From: Gaiellales bacterium
GTDB taxonomy: Bacteria > Actinomycetota > Thermoleophilia > Gaiellales > JAICJC01
Assembly: GCA_036273515.1 (NCBI GenBank)
Contig: DASUHM010000044.1
Location: 64,384 to 128,383, forward strand
DNA: 64,000 nucleotides
Direction of reading: 5' to 3'
The position numbers and the translations under genes were made by a program. This document shows positions 8,381 to 17,195 of the stretch, piece by piece (within the stretch, counting starts at the first letter, position 1; each line of letters opens with the position of its first letter). The notes under the pieces were generated by a model, which did no database searches, was not told the DNA's origin, and was given only the letters and a program-made list of their open reading frames with translations.

Positions 8381-8606
8381 CTGACCACCCATCTCGGTGC
8401 GTTCCTCGCCGTGTCGTTGCTCGTGATCGCCGTGCCCGGCCCGGACACCGCGCTCACGATCCGCAACAGCCTCGTGCGCGGCCGTCGTGCCGGCCTCCTC
8501 ACCGCCGGGGCGTCGCCGGCGGCCAGGCGGTCTGGGCCTTCGCCTCGACCGGATCAGCGGCGTCGTGCTGGTTGCGCTCGGCGTGCGCCTCGCGACCGAG
8601 CGCGTC
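8381..8606 (+). pseudogene. LysE-family exporter remnant with frameshift and large internal deletion
   Basis: The first part reads LTTHLGAFLAVSLLVIAVPG then PDTALTIRNSLVRGRRAGLL, a typical LysE/RhtB N-terminus. A one-base loss near 8505-8512 shifts the frame, after which VAGGQAVWAFAST continues the same family. At about 8543 a third frame resumes with RLDRISGVVLVALGVRLATER, the last ~20 residues of LysE proteins. Roughly 110 residues in between are absent. GGAGG precedes a possible CTG start; no ATG or GTG is in frame. The remnant runs straight into the end of the convergent MOSC gene, with no stop of its own. Confidence 0.7.
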
Positions 8607-8611
8607 CAGGC

Positions 8612-9382
8612 CTACGCGCCGACCGCGTCGCCGACGGTAACGCGGCCGGGCTCGACGACCTCGCCGTAGACGCCGAAGGGCAGCGGCTCGGTCTGGCCGT
8701 CGCGCCGGTAGCGGGCGAGCGCGCCGAGGGTGTCGAGGTCAGACGTGCCGGTGTCGGGATCGCACTTCGTGACGACGCAGCGGCCGACGTCTCCCAGCGG
8801 CCGCACCACGGCGTCGCCGATCCGCACACGCTCGCCGATCCAGCCGTCCTCCTCGTGCGCGCCGGCGCCGTCGATCTCGAACAGCATCCGGAAGCGGCGG
8901 CCGTCGACGGGCTGCTCGCCGACCTCGTCGCCCAGGCGCTCGAGCGACGCGCGCGAGACGATCGACACCCAGCCGCCGCGATCCGAGCCGCGGTCGACCG
9001 CGCCGCGCTCCGACCAGAGCAGCGTCAGCGGGAACCCGGCGAAGCGGACGAGCGCGTCCTGCCACGGGCCGATCACCCGCCGCGAGGGATGCGGCTCGCC
9101 GTAGAGCTGCGCCTCGACCGGGTCGCCCAGCTCGACGGTGCCGGCGAGCTCGGCGCCGTCCGGGAATCGCAACGAGAGCCGGCCGGTCGCCTCGTCCCAG
9201 GCCGAGTGGATCTGCATGAGCTGCGGGCACAGCTTGCCGTTCACCAGGCGGCCCTCGTCGGTGATCATCCAGAACCGGCGATCGCCCACCACGCCCGACA
9301 GGGTCAGCTCGACGGTGTCGGGGTGGCTCAGCCCGAGCGACTTCACCGGAGCAATCGAGACGCGTGTCACCCGCCGACTCAT
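8612..9382 (-). CDS. MOSC-domain protein (molybdenum-cofactor sulfurase C-terminal-like)
   Basis: A 256-residue protein with the MOSC N-terminal beta-barrel (ISIAPVKSLGL-type beginning, VVGDRRFWMITDEG) and the MOSC domain with the conserved cysteine in GRCVVTKCDPDTG. The family binds or transfers sulfur or carries the molybdenum cofactor, for example in detoxification of N-hydroxylated compounds. ATG 9382 was preferred over ATG 9400 because GATACT lies 6 nt upstream of it; the first may equally be used. It stands alone, convergent to the LysE remnant. Confidence 0.8.
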   Translation of the reverse strand: MSRRVTRVSIAPVKSLGLSHPDTVELTLSGVVGDRRFWMITDEGRLVNGKLCPQLMQIHSAWDEATGRLSLRFPDGAELAGTVELGDPVEAQLYGEPHPSRRVIGPWQDALVRFAGFPLTLLWSERGAVDRGSDRGGWVSIVSRASLERLGDEVGEQPVDGRRFRMLFEIDGAGAHEEDGWIGERVRIGDAVVRPLGDVGRCVVTKCDPDTGTSDLDTLGALARYRRDGQTEPLPFGVYGEVVEPGRVTVGDAVGA

Positions 9383-9430
9383 GGCCGGAGTATCGACCAT
9401 CCGCCCGGCTGACAGCGCCGACGGCGCCGC

Positions 9431-9799
9431 TCAGCGGTCACGCGAGGAGTTGACCGGGCGGATGCCGATCGCGGGGTCGACCTGTGTGCGCGCATCGACG
9501 ATGGTGTCCCCGAACATGCGCGGAGCTGCGTCCGCCTCGTCGGCCGGAGCCTCGCTCGCGGCGTTCCAGCGCACGATGCCGTACCCGGCCAGGATCACCG
9601 CGACGACCCAGATGCCAGTGTGGACGTAATCGTTCCAGTGCGTCGGGTAGACGTGGATCTTCATGTGCTTCCCGATGCGCTCGGCCTTCGCCTTCGACCC
9701 GTGGATGACGAACAGGTCGAGCAGCACGAGTACGCCGGCGGTCGCGAACATTGCGATGGTGCTTCTCGGTACTCGTCTGAAGCGGCGAAGCCTGTTCAC
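9431..9799 (-). CDS. Small two-helix membrane protein
   Basis: About 122 residues with two hydrophobic segments, one at AMFATAGVLVLLDLFVIHG and one at HTGIWVVAVILAGYGIVRW, joined by a basic loop rich in Lys and His, and followed by an acidic tail. No family is recognised. The GTG at 9799 was chosen because an upstream extension would run into the divergent M20 gene and has a random Arg/Ser-rich composition. It is divergent from that gene by 55 bases. Confidence 0.55.
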   Translation of the reverse strand: MNRLRRFRRVPRSTIAMFATAGVLVLLDLFVIHGSKAKAERIGKHMKIHVYPTHWNDYVHTGIWVVAVILAGYGIVRWNAASEAPADEADAAPRMFGDTIVDARTQVDPAIGIRPVNSSRDR

Positions 9800-9854
9800 G
9801 TACTCATCGTAGGAGACGCTGGTCCTCTCGGCTATCGCGTGACATCCTGCGCCG

Positions 9855-11186
9855 ATGTCCCTGCCGACCGAGGCCGAGCTCCGCGCCGAGGCGGCCGCCC
9901 TCCTGCGCGACCTGCTGCGGATCGATACGAGCAACCCGCCCGGCGGCGAGACGCCGGCGGCGGCGCTCCTGGCCCGTTACCTGGAGGAGCACGGCGTCGA
10001 GTGCGAGCTGATCGCCCGCGATCCGGCCCGTGCCAACCTGGTCGCCCGGATCCGCGGCCACGGCACCGGGCCGTCGCTGGCCCTGCTCGGCCACACCGAC
10101 GTCGTGCCCGCCGACGATCCCCACGTCTGGACGCATCCGCCCTTCGCGGGACACGTCGACGATGCCGGCTACATCTGGGGCCGCGGCGCGGCCGATATGA
10201 AGAACGAGCTCGCGACGCGCGCGGTCGCGATGGCCGCGCTCGCCCGGGCCGGGTTCCGCGGGAACGGCGATCTCGTCCTCATCGCCGAGGCCGACGAGGA
10301 GGACGGGAGGGAGGCCGTCGGGATGCGCTGGCTCGTCGAGGCACGGCCGGACATCGCCACCGACTACGCGCTCAACGAGGGCTCGGCCGAGCGGCTCGAG
10401 CTACGCGACGGCCGCACCGTAATTCCGGTCACCGTGGGCGAGAAGGGCGCGTGCGCGGCGGTGGTCACCGCGATCGGCGAGGCCGGGCCGACATCTCTTC
10501 CCCATGCCGGCGCGAACGCCGTGCCGCTGCTCGCCCGCCTGATCGACCGGCTGGCGACATACGAGCCGCGCCGGCGGACGACACCCGCAACCGCTGCGGC
10601 GCTGGCCGTCCTCGCGGGCGACGACGGCAGCCTCGACGAGCGGCTGGCGCGGGCGGTCGAGCTCCACCCGATGCTGCGCGACCTGCTCGTGCCGCTCTAT
10701 GCGACGACGATCGCGCCGACCCGCCTCGAGGGCTCGACCGCGCTCAACGTGATGCCTGCGCGCGCGAGCGTGGAGTGCGACTGCCGCCCGGTCGCGGGCG
10801 CCTCGGTCGAGGAGCTCCGCGCCGAGCTCGGCGAGGCTCTGGGGGACGACATCCCGTACGAGATCGCCTATCCCGAGCCGCTCACCGGCGGATCGGCCTC
10901 GCCGTTCGAAACGCCGCTCGCGGATGCGTGTCGCGCCTGGTTCGCGCGCAACGATCCGGGCGCGACGCTCTTCCCCACGATCTGCAACGGCTTCACCGAC
11001 TCGCACTACCTGCGCGAGGCGTTCGGGACGATCGCGTACGGGATCTGGCCGATCAGGCATACGCCGAACGAGGTGCTGGCGGAGGGCGTGCACGGGCGTA
11101 ACGAGCGCGTCCACGTCGACGACCTCGGATACGCCACGGCGTTCCATGTCGAGGTCTGCCAGGCGATCGGAGAGCTCGAGACGTAA
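9855..11186 (+). CDS. M20-family metallopeptidase/deacylase (ArgE/DapE/ACY1 type)
   Basis: A 443-residue cytosolic zinc hydrolase. The two-metal site is complete: LLGHTDVV (His80), the bridging Asp in GRGAADMK (Asp114), and the general base and ligand Glu pair in EADEEDG (148-149). An inserted dimerisation domain follows, and the C-terminal metal His lies in HGRNERV. The family splits N-acyl amino acids or dipeptides; which one cannot be read from sequence. It appears monocistronic. Confidence 0.88.
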   Translation: MSLPTEAELRAEAAALLRDLLRIDTSNPPGGETPAAALLARYLEEHGVECELIARDPARANLVARIRGHGTGPSLALLGHTDVVPADDPHVWTHPPFAGHVDDAGYIWGRGAADMKNELATRAVAMAALARAGFRGNGDLVLIAEADEEDGREAVGMRWLVEARPDIATDYALNEGSAERLELRDGRTVIPVTVGEKGACAAVVTAIGEAGPTSLPHAGANAVPLLARLIDRLATYEPRRRTTPATAAALAVLAGDDGSLDERLARAVELHPMLRDLLVPLYATTIAPTRLEGSTALNVMPARASVECDCRPVAGASVEELRAELGEALGDDIPYEIAYPEPLTGGSASPFETPLADACRAWFARNDPGATLFPTICNGFTDSHYLREAFGTIAYGIWPIRHTPNEVLAEGVHGRNERVHVDDLGYATAFHVEVCQAIGELET

Positions 11187-11339
11187 CGCCACCGGTGGGA
11201 CGGATGGGGGTCGCGCATAGAGCCAAGCATTCGGAAGGCCGAGCGGTTCCCGCTTGCACGACTTCGCCGTGCTCTACTACACGTTCATCTGGAGGGAAGG
11301 GCCCCGAGGGCGAGCCCCGCTCGTTTGCCTGACGGACCG

Positions 11340-11690
11340 CTACGGAATTGCGATGCGGCGGCGGTTGCGCACGCCCGCCGCCGCTCCACCGGCGACCAGC
11401 ACGGTCCCGAGCACCGACGCGGCGCCGACGGAGGCGGCGGCCCAGTCGAAGCCGCTCCCGCCACCCGCGTCGGTGACGCGGACGATGGCGTTCGGCTGGC
11501 GCACGGTGCCGCCGAGCACGAGCTCGTCGCGGTGGACGGACGGCGTGTACACCATCGGGCCGCGCTTCGGGCCGACCTGCTCACCCTTCCATGTGAGGTG
11601 ATCCGGGGCCGCCTGCGCGACCTGTGCCGAGATGGCGAGGACGATCGCAAGCCCGGCGGCGCAGCGGATCACGCGACTCATCGACATCAT
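11340..11690 (-). CDS. Exported or membrane-anchored small protein
   Basis: 116 residues. A signal peptide is clear (CAAGLAIVLAISAQVAQA), followed by a short polar domain and a C-terminal hydrophobic stretch (AASVGAASVLGTVLVAGGAA) with the basic tail RNRRRIAIP, a layout resembling surface-anchored proteins. GAAGGAG lies 7 nt before the first ATG. No family is recognised. The 153 bases between it and the convergent M20 gene hold no feature I can name. Confidence 0.55.
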   Translation of the reverse strand: MMSMSRVIRCAAGLAIVLAISAQVAQAAPDHLTWKGEQVGPKRGPMVYTPSVHRDELVLGGTVRQPNAIVRVTDAGGGSGFDWAAASVGAASVLGTVLVAGGAAAGVRNRRRIAIP

Positions 11691-11734
11691 GTCCCGCTCC
11701 TTCCCTGCCGTGGACGAATCAAGATGCCGTCACG

Positions 11735-11923
11735 CTAGGCAGGCTGCTGGCGCCGCCAGCGCATCAGGCGGATCTGGTGACACACCCCGAAGACGACGAG
11801 GAAGGCGGCCGCCGCGCTCACGGCGCCGCCCACGTCGACCAGGATGGCACCGATCTCGACCGCGATCGCCAGGGGAAGAGCCGCCAGGGCCGATCGGCGC
11901 TTGCGGGGCTGATGGGTGTTCAT
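11735..11923 (-). CDS. Small membrane protein (62 residues)
   Basis: MNTHQPRKRR starts at an ATG with GAAGGAG placed 6 nt upstream. A basic head is followed by two adjoining hydrophobic stretches (LAALPLAIAVEIGAILVDVG and AVSAAAAFLVVFGVC) and a basic tail (RLMRWRRQQPA). It is upstream of, and in line with, the exported protein at 11340 and divergent from the histidine kinase. Function is unknown. Confidence 0.55.
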   Translation of the reverse strand: MNTHQPRKRRSALAALPLAIAVEIGAILVDVGGAVSAAAAFLVVFGVCHQIRLMRWRRQQPA

Positions 11924-12070
11924 CGCGTGCTCCTTCGTCGAGTGACCGTTCATCCCGACGATAGGAACGCCTCCGCGAGGCGTCATCGGCACGGGGACGG
12001 GTCCGGTCCCCCCCGTACGGCGGATCTTCGGATCGGCCTCGCGACGGATGCGCGCCGGGGCACCTGCTTG

Positions 12071-12076
12071 TACCGT
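12071..12076 (+). promoter_or_regulatory. -10 box for a leaderless histidine-kinase transcript
   Basis: TACCGT sits 6 nt before the ATG at 12083 and no Shine-Dalgarno sequence is seen. The spacing matches the same arrangement at other genes in this window. Confidence 0.4.
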
Positions 12077-12082
12077 GGGGCA

Positions 12083-13261
12083 ATGGACGGATCGATCGCC
12101 GCCGCGCTCTTCTCGCCGCGGGCCCGGCGCACTGCGGACGCGGCGCTCGCCGTCGGCCTCGGACTCCTCGCGCTCGCCGACCTGCTCCTCTCGTCCGACA
12201 CGTCGTCGTGGGGCGGACGCGGCCCGCTCCAGGTCTTCCTCGCGCTCGGCTGCACCTTGCCGCTCGCGTGGCGCGTGCGGCACCCGATCCCGACCGTGGT
12301 GGTCATCACTGCCGCCGGCGGCCTGCTGGTCGCCGTGGCGGCGCCGCACCAAGCGCCGTTCGAGGTGTTCGTCGGCTCGGTGCTCGCCGCGTACTCCATC
12401 GGCGCGCACACTGCGAGTCGTGATCGGTGGCTCGCACTCGGGACGATGTTCGCGGTTGGCGTGCCGTTCATGATCGGCGCCGATCACCGGGGCATGGCGG
12501 CCGGCGACACGCTCGCGCCGATCGCGTGGCTGACCGGCTCCTGGGCCGTCGGTGTCATCATCCGCGGCCGCCGCCTACGCACGGCCGAGCTCGAGCACCT
12601 GACCGCCGAGCTCGCCCGCCAGCACGACCTGCAGGCCCGGGCCGCAGTGGCGGTCGAGCGAGGCCGGATCGCGCGCGAGCTCCACGACGTGGTCGCGCAC
12701 AACGTCTCGATGATGGTCGTCCAGGCAGGTGCGGCCGAGAGCGTGCTCGAGGGCGAGCAGCCGGACGTCCGCGCGGCCCTCGGCGCGATCGCCGGCACCG
12801 GCCGTGAGACCATCGACGAGATGCGCCTGCTGCTCGGGGTCCTGCGCAGCGACGACGGGCGCGCGCTCGCCCCCCAGCCCGGCCTCGGCGATCTCGAGCA
12901 ACTCCTCCGCAACGTCGCGAAGGCAGGTCTGCGGGTCGACTTACGGGTGGAGGGCGAGCCCGCGGCGCTGCCGCCGGGCGTCGACCTCTCCGCGTATCGG
13001 ATCGTGCAGGAGGCCCTGACGAACGTCATCAAACACGCGGGCCCCGCCAGCGCCAAGGTCATCGTCCGCTACGCCGCCGACCGCGTCGAAGTCGAGGTGC
13101 GCGACGATGGTCACCCGCCTGCGGGGAGCACGACCGGCGGAAACGGACTCATCGGAATGCGCGAACGTGTTGCGATGCTGGGAGGCGAGCTCCAGACCGG
13201 AGTGCTGCGTGGCGGCGGCTTCGCCGTTCTCGCCCGGCTTCCGATCACGGGCCCGGCGTGA
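12083..13261 (+). CDS. DesK/NarL-type sensor histidine kinase
   Basis: A 392-residue membrane sensor. About five hydrophobic helices fill residues 17-165. A coiled stretch (ELEHLTAELARQHDLQ) leads into a HisKA_3 dimerisation domain with the phospho-accepting His in ELHDVVAHNVSMM near residue 200. The HATPase domain has the N-box EALTNVIKHAG and the G-boxes VRDDGHP and NGLIGMRERV. It is coupled by GTGA to its response regulator. No extracellular sensor domain is visible, so the signal is probably sensed within the membrane. Confidence 0.92.
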   Translation: MDGSIAAALFSPRARRTADAALAVGLGLLALADLLLSSDTSSWGGRGPLQVFLALGCTLPLAWRVRHPIPTVVVITAAGGLLVAVAAPHQAPFEVFVGSVLAAYSIGAHTASRDRWLALGTMFAVGVPFMIGADHRGMAAGDTLAPIAWLTGSWAVGVIIRGRRLRTAELEHLTAELARQHDLQARAAVAVERGRIARELHDVVAHNVSMMVVQAGAAESVLEGEQPDVRAALGAIAGTGRETIDEMRLLLGVLRSDDGRALAPQPGLGDLEQLLRNVAKAGLRVDLRVEGEPAALPPGVDLSAYRIVQEALTNVIKHAGPASAKVIVRYAADRVEVEVRDDGHPPAGSTTGGNGLIGMRERVAMLGGELQTGVLRGGGFAVLARLPITGPA

Positions 13262-13929
13262 TCGACCTGCTCCTCGTGGACGACCAGGCCCTCGTCCGGA
13301 CCGGCTTGCGGCTGATCCTGAACGCCGAGCCCGACCTGCGAGTGGCCGGCGAGGCGGAAGACGGCGAAGAGGCCGTGATCGAGGCAGAGCGCCTTCGGCC
13401 AGACGTCGTGCTGATGGATGTCCGGATGCCCAAGGTCGACGGGATCGCGGCGACCCGTGCGATCCTGGCGAGCGCCCCCGAGATTCGCGTGCTCATGCTG
13501 ACGACGTTCGATCTCGACGAGTACGTTGTCGACGCCTTCCGCGCCGGCGCGTCGGGGTTCCTGCTCAAGACCGCCCCGACGGGCCAGATCGTCGCGGCCG
13601 TTCGCACCGTTCGTGACAGCGACGCCTTGGTCGCCCCTGCCAGCACCCGCCGGCTCATCGAGCAGCAAGTTCGCCCGGCACCCGAGCCGCCGGAACTGGC
13701 CGCGCTCACAGCCCGCGAGCGTGACGTATTGCGGCTGCTCGGCCGCGGCCTCACAAACGCCGAGATCGCGGACACGTTCGTGATCGAGCCATCGACGGTC
13801 AAGTCGCACGTCGCCCGCGTGCTCGCGAAGCTCGGCCTCCGCGACCGCGTCCAGGCGGTGATCTTCGCCTACGACCACGGCATCGTGCGGCCGGGCGATC
13901 AGCCGTCGCCGGGCAGTCCGCCGCGGTAG
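13258..13929 (+). CDS. NarL/LuxR-family response regulator
   Basis: A 223-residue two-domain regulator. The receiver has the acidic pair VDDQ, the phospho-acceptor Asp54 in VVLMDVRMP, a Thr in MLTTFD and Lys in FLLKTAP. The LuxR-type helix-turn-helix follows at about 150-210 (LTARERDVLRLLGRGLTNAE). The GTG start overlaps the kinase stop, so it is the cognate partner. The 3' end overlaps the convergent cupin gene by 31 bases. Confidence 0.92.
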   Translation: MIDLLLVDDQALVRTGLRLILNAEPDLRVAGEAEDGEEAVIEAERLRPDVVLMDVRMPKVDGIAATRAILASAPEIRVLMLTTFDLDEYVVDAFRAGASGFLLKTAPTGQIVAAVRTVRDSDALVAPASTRRLIEQQVRPAPEPPELAALTARERDVLRLLGRGLTNAEIADTFVIEPSTVKSHVARVLAKLGLRDRVQAVIFAYDHGIVRPGDQPSPGSPPR

Positions 13930-14222
13930 GGCCTGGTCGTCGTCTCCGGGAGGATCGCGTAGGCCTCGGCGGGCTTCGCCGTCTCCGCTGTCACGCCGGC
14001 GCGGTGGCGCAGGGCGAGCTCGGACACCGTGTAGAGGATCGCGTCCGGTGTCTGCCGCGCGCCGATGCCGATGAAGGCGCACGGCCCGTCCCCGGCCCCG
14101 AGGAAGTCCTCCTGGTCCCTCTCGGCGTGGTAGTAGCCGTTCGGCCGGCCGGGCCAGATGACCTGGATGTTGAGACCGAACTGGCGGAAGTACGGCGTCC
14201 CCTCGAAGACGACTTGACTCAT
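13899..14222 (-). CDS. Cupin-like protein lacking the cupin core
   Basis: 107 residues. The start (FGLNIQVIWPGRPNGYYHAE) and end (GAGDGPCAFIGIGAR then YTVSELALRHRAGVTAETAK) match a family of ~150-residue cupins. The segment that should lie between QEDFL and GAGDG, carrying the turn after motif 1 and the PGTEH-type motif 2, is absent. The join falls between residues 41 and 42, near base 14100, and keeps the frame. Without motif 2 a normal metal site cannot form, so this is probably a decayed gene or an assembly deletion. It is divergent from the S53 protease. Confidence 0.6.
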   Translation of the reverse strand: MSQVVFEGTPYFRQFGLNIQVIWPGRPNGYYHAERDQEDFLGAGDGPCAFIGIGARQTPDAILYTVSELALRHRAGVTAETAKPAEAYAILPETTTRPYRGGLPGDG

Positions 14223-14294
14223 TATCGTCTCGGGCGGGATACTCCAGCCGTTTTGGCGCTCGCGGAGCGCCGCCACGATTCGAGGGGGTAGGAC

Positions 14295-16271
14295 TTGAGT
14301 ACCGGATTCCATGGCAGACGGCGGCTGCTGCTCGCCGGGGCGGCCGTCCTTGCGACGGCGGTCCTGGCAGGGCCCGCCACTGCGTCGGCCCCGTCCCGGC
14401 ACCTGCTCGCCGGCAGCGCACCGCGCTGGGTGAGCCACGCCACGACGGTCGGCGCGACGCCGAGGGCGCAGCAGGTCGCATTCGGCGTGCTCTTGCACAT
14501 GCGAAATCAGGCCGGCGCCGTGCGCACGCTGCAAGCGGTGTCCGAACCCGCGAGCGCGGCCTACGGCCGATGGCTCACGAACGCGCAGTTCAACGCGCGC
14601 TACGCACCGGCGCGGGCGCAGGTCGTCGCCGTCCAGCGGTGGCTGCGCTCGCAGGGCTTCGCGGTCACGAAGACGTTCCGAAGCGGCATGTACGTCCAGG
14701 CGACCGGCACGGCCGCCCGGATCGAGCGGGTCTTCGGGACTGCCTTGCACGAGTACCGCTACAAGGGCGCGACGCTCCGCTCGAACGCGACGCCGCTCTC
14801 GCTGCCGGCCACCACGCCTGCCGCGGTCACCGGCGCGATCGCCGGCATCATCGGCATCGACCAGGGCTCGGCCCTGAAGCAGCCGGCCGCCACCGAGCCG
14901 GGCCCGCCCCCGGGCGCCCGCTACGGCGTGCAGCCGTGCTCGGGCTACTACGGCCAGAAGACGGCGTCGAACAAGCCGAAGGCCTACGGGCACCACGAGC
15001 CGTACGTGATCTGCGGCTACGGCCCGCAGCAGTACCAGCGCGCCTACGGCGAGTCCGGCCTGATCGCCCACGGCATCGACGGCCGCGGCACGACCGTCGC
15101 GATCACGGATGCCTACGCGGCGCCGACGATCCTGAAGGACGCCCAGATCTACAACCGCGTCCACCATCAGCCGGAGTTCGGGCGCGGCCAGTTCCGCCAG
15201 ATCATCCCCGGCAAGAACGGGTTCGGCCAGGTCAACCTGTGCGGCGCACAGGGCTGGTACGGCGAGGAGACGCTCGACGTCGAGGCCGTGCACGCCATGG
15301 CGCCCGGCGCCAAGGTCGTCTACGTCGGCGCGTCCGACTGCCTGAGCGGGCTCGACAACGCCTGGGCGGCGACGATCGACAACCACGTCGCGAACGTCAT
15401 CACGAACTCGTGGACCGACGGGACCGACGACATCAGCCTGCTCGGCCAGGCCTACGTGGACTTCTACAACCAGTTCTCGCTCGAGGCGGCGCTGACGGGC
15501 ATCACCGTCAACTTCTCCTCCGGCGACGACGGCGACCACACCGCCGGCGGCACCGACCTCGCGTCCAAGACCGTCGAGTTCCCGGCGGACGTTCCGTGGG
15601 TCACCGGGGTCGGCGGCACGAGCGTACTGATCGGCCGCCGCGGCCAGTGGCTGAACGAGTACGGCTGGCAGAACGCGTACTCGACGCTGACCGACGGCAC
15701 ATGGGATCCCACGCCTCCGGGCGACTACAACTCGGGCGGCGGCGGCGGCACCAGCGTGCTCTACACGCAGCCGTTCTACCAGAAGGGCCGCGTGCCCACG
15801 AGCATCTCGGAGTACTACGGCAGCACCCCGATGCGCGCCGTCCCCGACATCTCGATGCCGGGCGACCCGAACACGGGCTTCGAGGTCGGCGAGACCCAGG
15901 CCTTCCCGCACGGGACGTTCTGGGCGCAGTACCGGATCGGCGGCACCAGCCTGTCGTCGCCGCTCCTGGCCGGCGTGGTGGCGGTCGCGAACCAGCGGGC
16001 GCACCGGCACCTCGGGTTCGTCAACCCGCTGTACTACCGCATGCTGGGCTCGGGTGCCCTGCATGACATCGTTGCCCCCCGAAAGCCGGTCGCCCAGGTG
16101 CGCACCGACTTCGCGAACTTCCTGAATGCGGCGGAGGGCAAGCTGTTCCGGCTCCAGACCATCGACGTCCAGTCCTCCACGCTGCACAGCATCCGGGGGT
16201 ACGACGACGAGACCGGCGTCGGCTCGCCTCGCGGTCCGTGGTTCTTCGCGGCCGCGGCGCACCGGCACTAG
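14295..16271 (+). CDS. Secreted S53-family (sedolisin/kumamolisin) acid protease
   Basis: A 658-residue preproenzyme. A signal peptide with a basic head (GRRRLLLAGAAVLATAVLAG) is followed by the pro-kumamolisin activation domain (about 45-195) and the catalytic domain. The Glu and Asp of the catalytic triad lie in GEETLDVEAVHAMAPG near residue 320, the oxyanion Asp in SSGDDGD and the nucleophile Ser near residue 552 in GGTSLSSPLLAG. The C-terminal calcium region (NPLYYRMLG, ...GYDDETGVGSP) is present. Start is TTG with a G-rich ribosome site. The protein would digest proteins outside the cell, usually at low pH. Confidence 0.92.
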   Translation: MSTGFHGRRRLLLAGAAVLATAVLAGPATASAPSRHLLAGSAPRWVSHATTVGATPRAQQVAFGVLLHMRNQAGAVRTLQAVSEPASAAYGRWLTNAQFNARYAPARAQVVAVQRWLRSQGFAVTKTFRSGMYVQATGTAARIERVFGTALHEYRYKGATLRSNATPLSLPATTPAAVTGAIAGIIGIDQGSALKQPAATEPGPPPGARYGVQPCSGYYGQKTASNKPKAYGHHEPYVICGYGPQQYQRAYGESGLIAHGIDGRGTTVAITDAYAAPTILKDAQIYNRVHHQPEFGRGQFRQIIPGKNGFGQVNLCGAQGWYGEETLDVEAVHAMAPGAKVVYVGASDCLSGLDNAWAATIDNHVANVITNSWTDGTDDISLLGQAYVDFYNQFSLEAALTGITVNFSSGDDGDHTAGGTDLASKTVEFPADVPWVTGVGGTSVLIGRRGQWLNEYGWQNAYSTLTDGTWDPTPPGDYNSGGGGGTSVLYTQPFYQKGRVPTSISEYYGSTPMRAVPDISMPGDPNTGFEVGETQAFPHGTFWAQYRIGGTSLSSPLLAGVVAVANQRAHRHLGFVNPLYYRMLGSGALHDIVAPRKPVAQVRTDFANFLNAAEGKLFRLQTIDVQSSTLHSIRGYDDETGVGSPRGPWFFAAAAHRH

Positions 16272-16280
16272 CCGAACGAC

Positions 16281-16315
16281 GGGCCTGGGCGGTCGCATCC
16301 CGACCGCCCGGGCCC
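16281..16315 (+). terminator. Strong hairpin terminator after the S53 protease
   Basis: A 15-bp stem (16281-16295 with 16301-16315, one G-U pair) closes a 5-base loop 9 bases after the stop codon. There is no T-tract. Confidence 0.7.
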
Positions 16316-16394
16316 GCCTCCCCGAAGTGCCGTAGCCCCTATCGCGCGAACGGGGGATGCACGCGGCCCCTGTGCGGACGACTACCGGCACACA

Positions 16395-17144
16395 ATGCCC
16401 AGGGGCCTCCGCACCGTCGATTCACCGCCGGCGATCGCAGCCGTGGTCGCGATCCTCGTCGGCCTGGTCGCGTCCGTCCAGTTCTCCGTGCCGACGTCGC
16501 AGAGCTACGGCATCGCCACCCTGTACCTGTGGCCGATCGCGATCGCGGCGCTCTGGTTCGGCGCCCGCATCGCCGTCGGCGTCGTCGGCGGCATCATGGC
16601 GACGCAGGCGGTCTGGGTGCTGACGGTCGCGCCGACCTCGGCCACCGGCGGCCTCGTCTCCGTCGTCCTGCGAAGCGCCACCTATCTCTTCATCGCGAGC
16701 CTGGTCGGGCACTTCGCCAGCCGCCTGCGCCGCGTCGCCCTGTCCGATCCGCTCACCGGCCTCCCCAACCGCCGCGCCTTCTTCGAGGAGGTGCGCCGGC
16801 GCAGCCAGAACGCGGGCTCGATCGGCGTCGTCACCTGCGACGTCGACGGCCTGAAGACGATCAACGACCGCGACGGGCACGACGCCGGCGACGGCGCGAT
16901 CATGCGCACCGGCCAGGAGCTGCGCCGCCTCGTCGGCAGGGACGGGTTCGTGGCCCGCTTCGGCGGGGACGAGTTCCTCGCGCTGACGACGCCGGAGACC
17001 GCCGCGCGGATCGCCGCCATGCTCGACCCGGTCCGCGGCGCCCGCGTCGGCGTCGCCGTGCACTCGACGACCGACGGCTCGATCGACGCCGCCATCGCCG
17101 CGGCCGACCAGTCGCTGTACCGGGCCAAGCGCCGGGCCGCATAG
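16395..17144 (+). CDS. Membrane diguanylate cyclase
   Basis: A 249-residue protein. Three hydrophobic helices (about 14-105, including IAIAALWFGARIAVGVVGG) precede a GGDEF domain with DPLTGLPNRRAF, the metal Asp in CDVDGLKTIND and an intact RFGGDEF. It should make c-di-GMP at the membrane. The short N-terminal region resembles a DUF4118/MASE-type membrane sensor. The last third of the domain is shorter than usual but ends in DQSLYRAKRRA as expected. It is the second c-di-GMP enzyme in the window. Confidence 0.88.
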   Translation: MPRGLRTVDSPPAIAAVVAILVGLVASVQFSVPTSQSYGIATLYLWPIAIAALWFGARIAVGVVGGIMATQAVWVLTVAPTSATGGLVSVVLRSATYLFIASLVGHFASRLRRVALSDPLTGLPNRRAFFEEVRRRSQNAGSIGVVTCDVDGLKTINDRDGHDAGDGAIMRTGQELRRLVGRDGFVARFGGDEFLALTTPETAARIAAMLDPVRGARVGVAVHSTTDGSIDAAIAAADQSLYRAKRRAA

Positions 17145-17195
17145 CTGCCGCGCGCCGCCCTCGCCCGGGACGGCATCATGTACGGTAGGCGGCGG

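Noticed and set aside
11187-11339. Plus-strand frame LHDFAVLYYTFIWREG in the gap after the M20 gene.
   Set aside because: It has no start, no ribosome site and no family match, and continues into the antisense of the exported protein gene.
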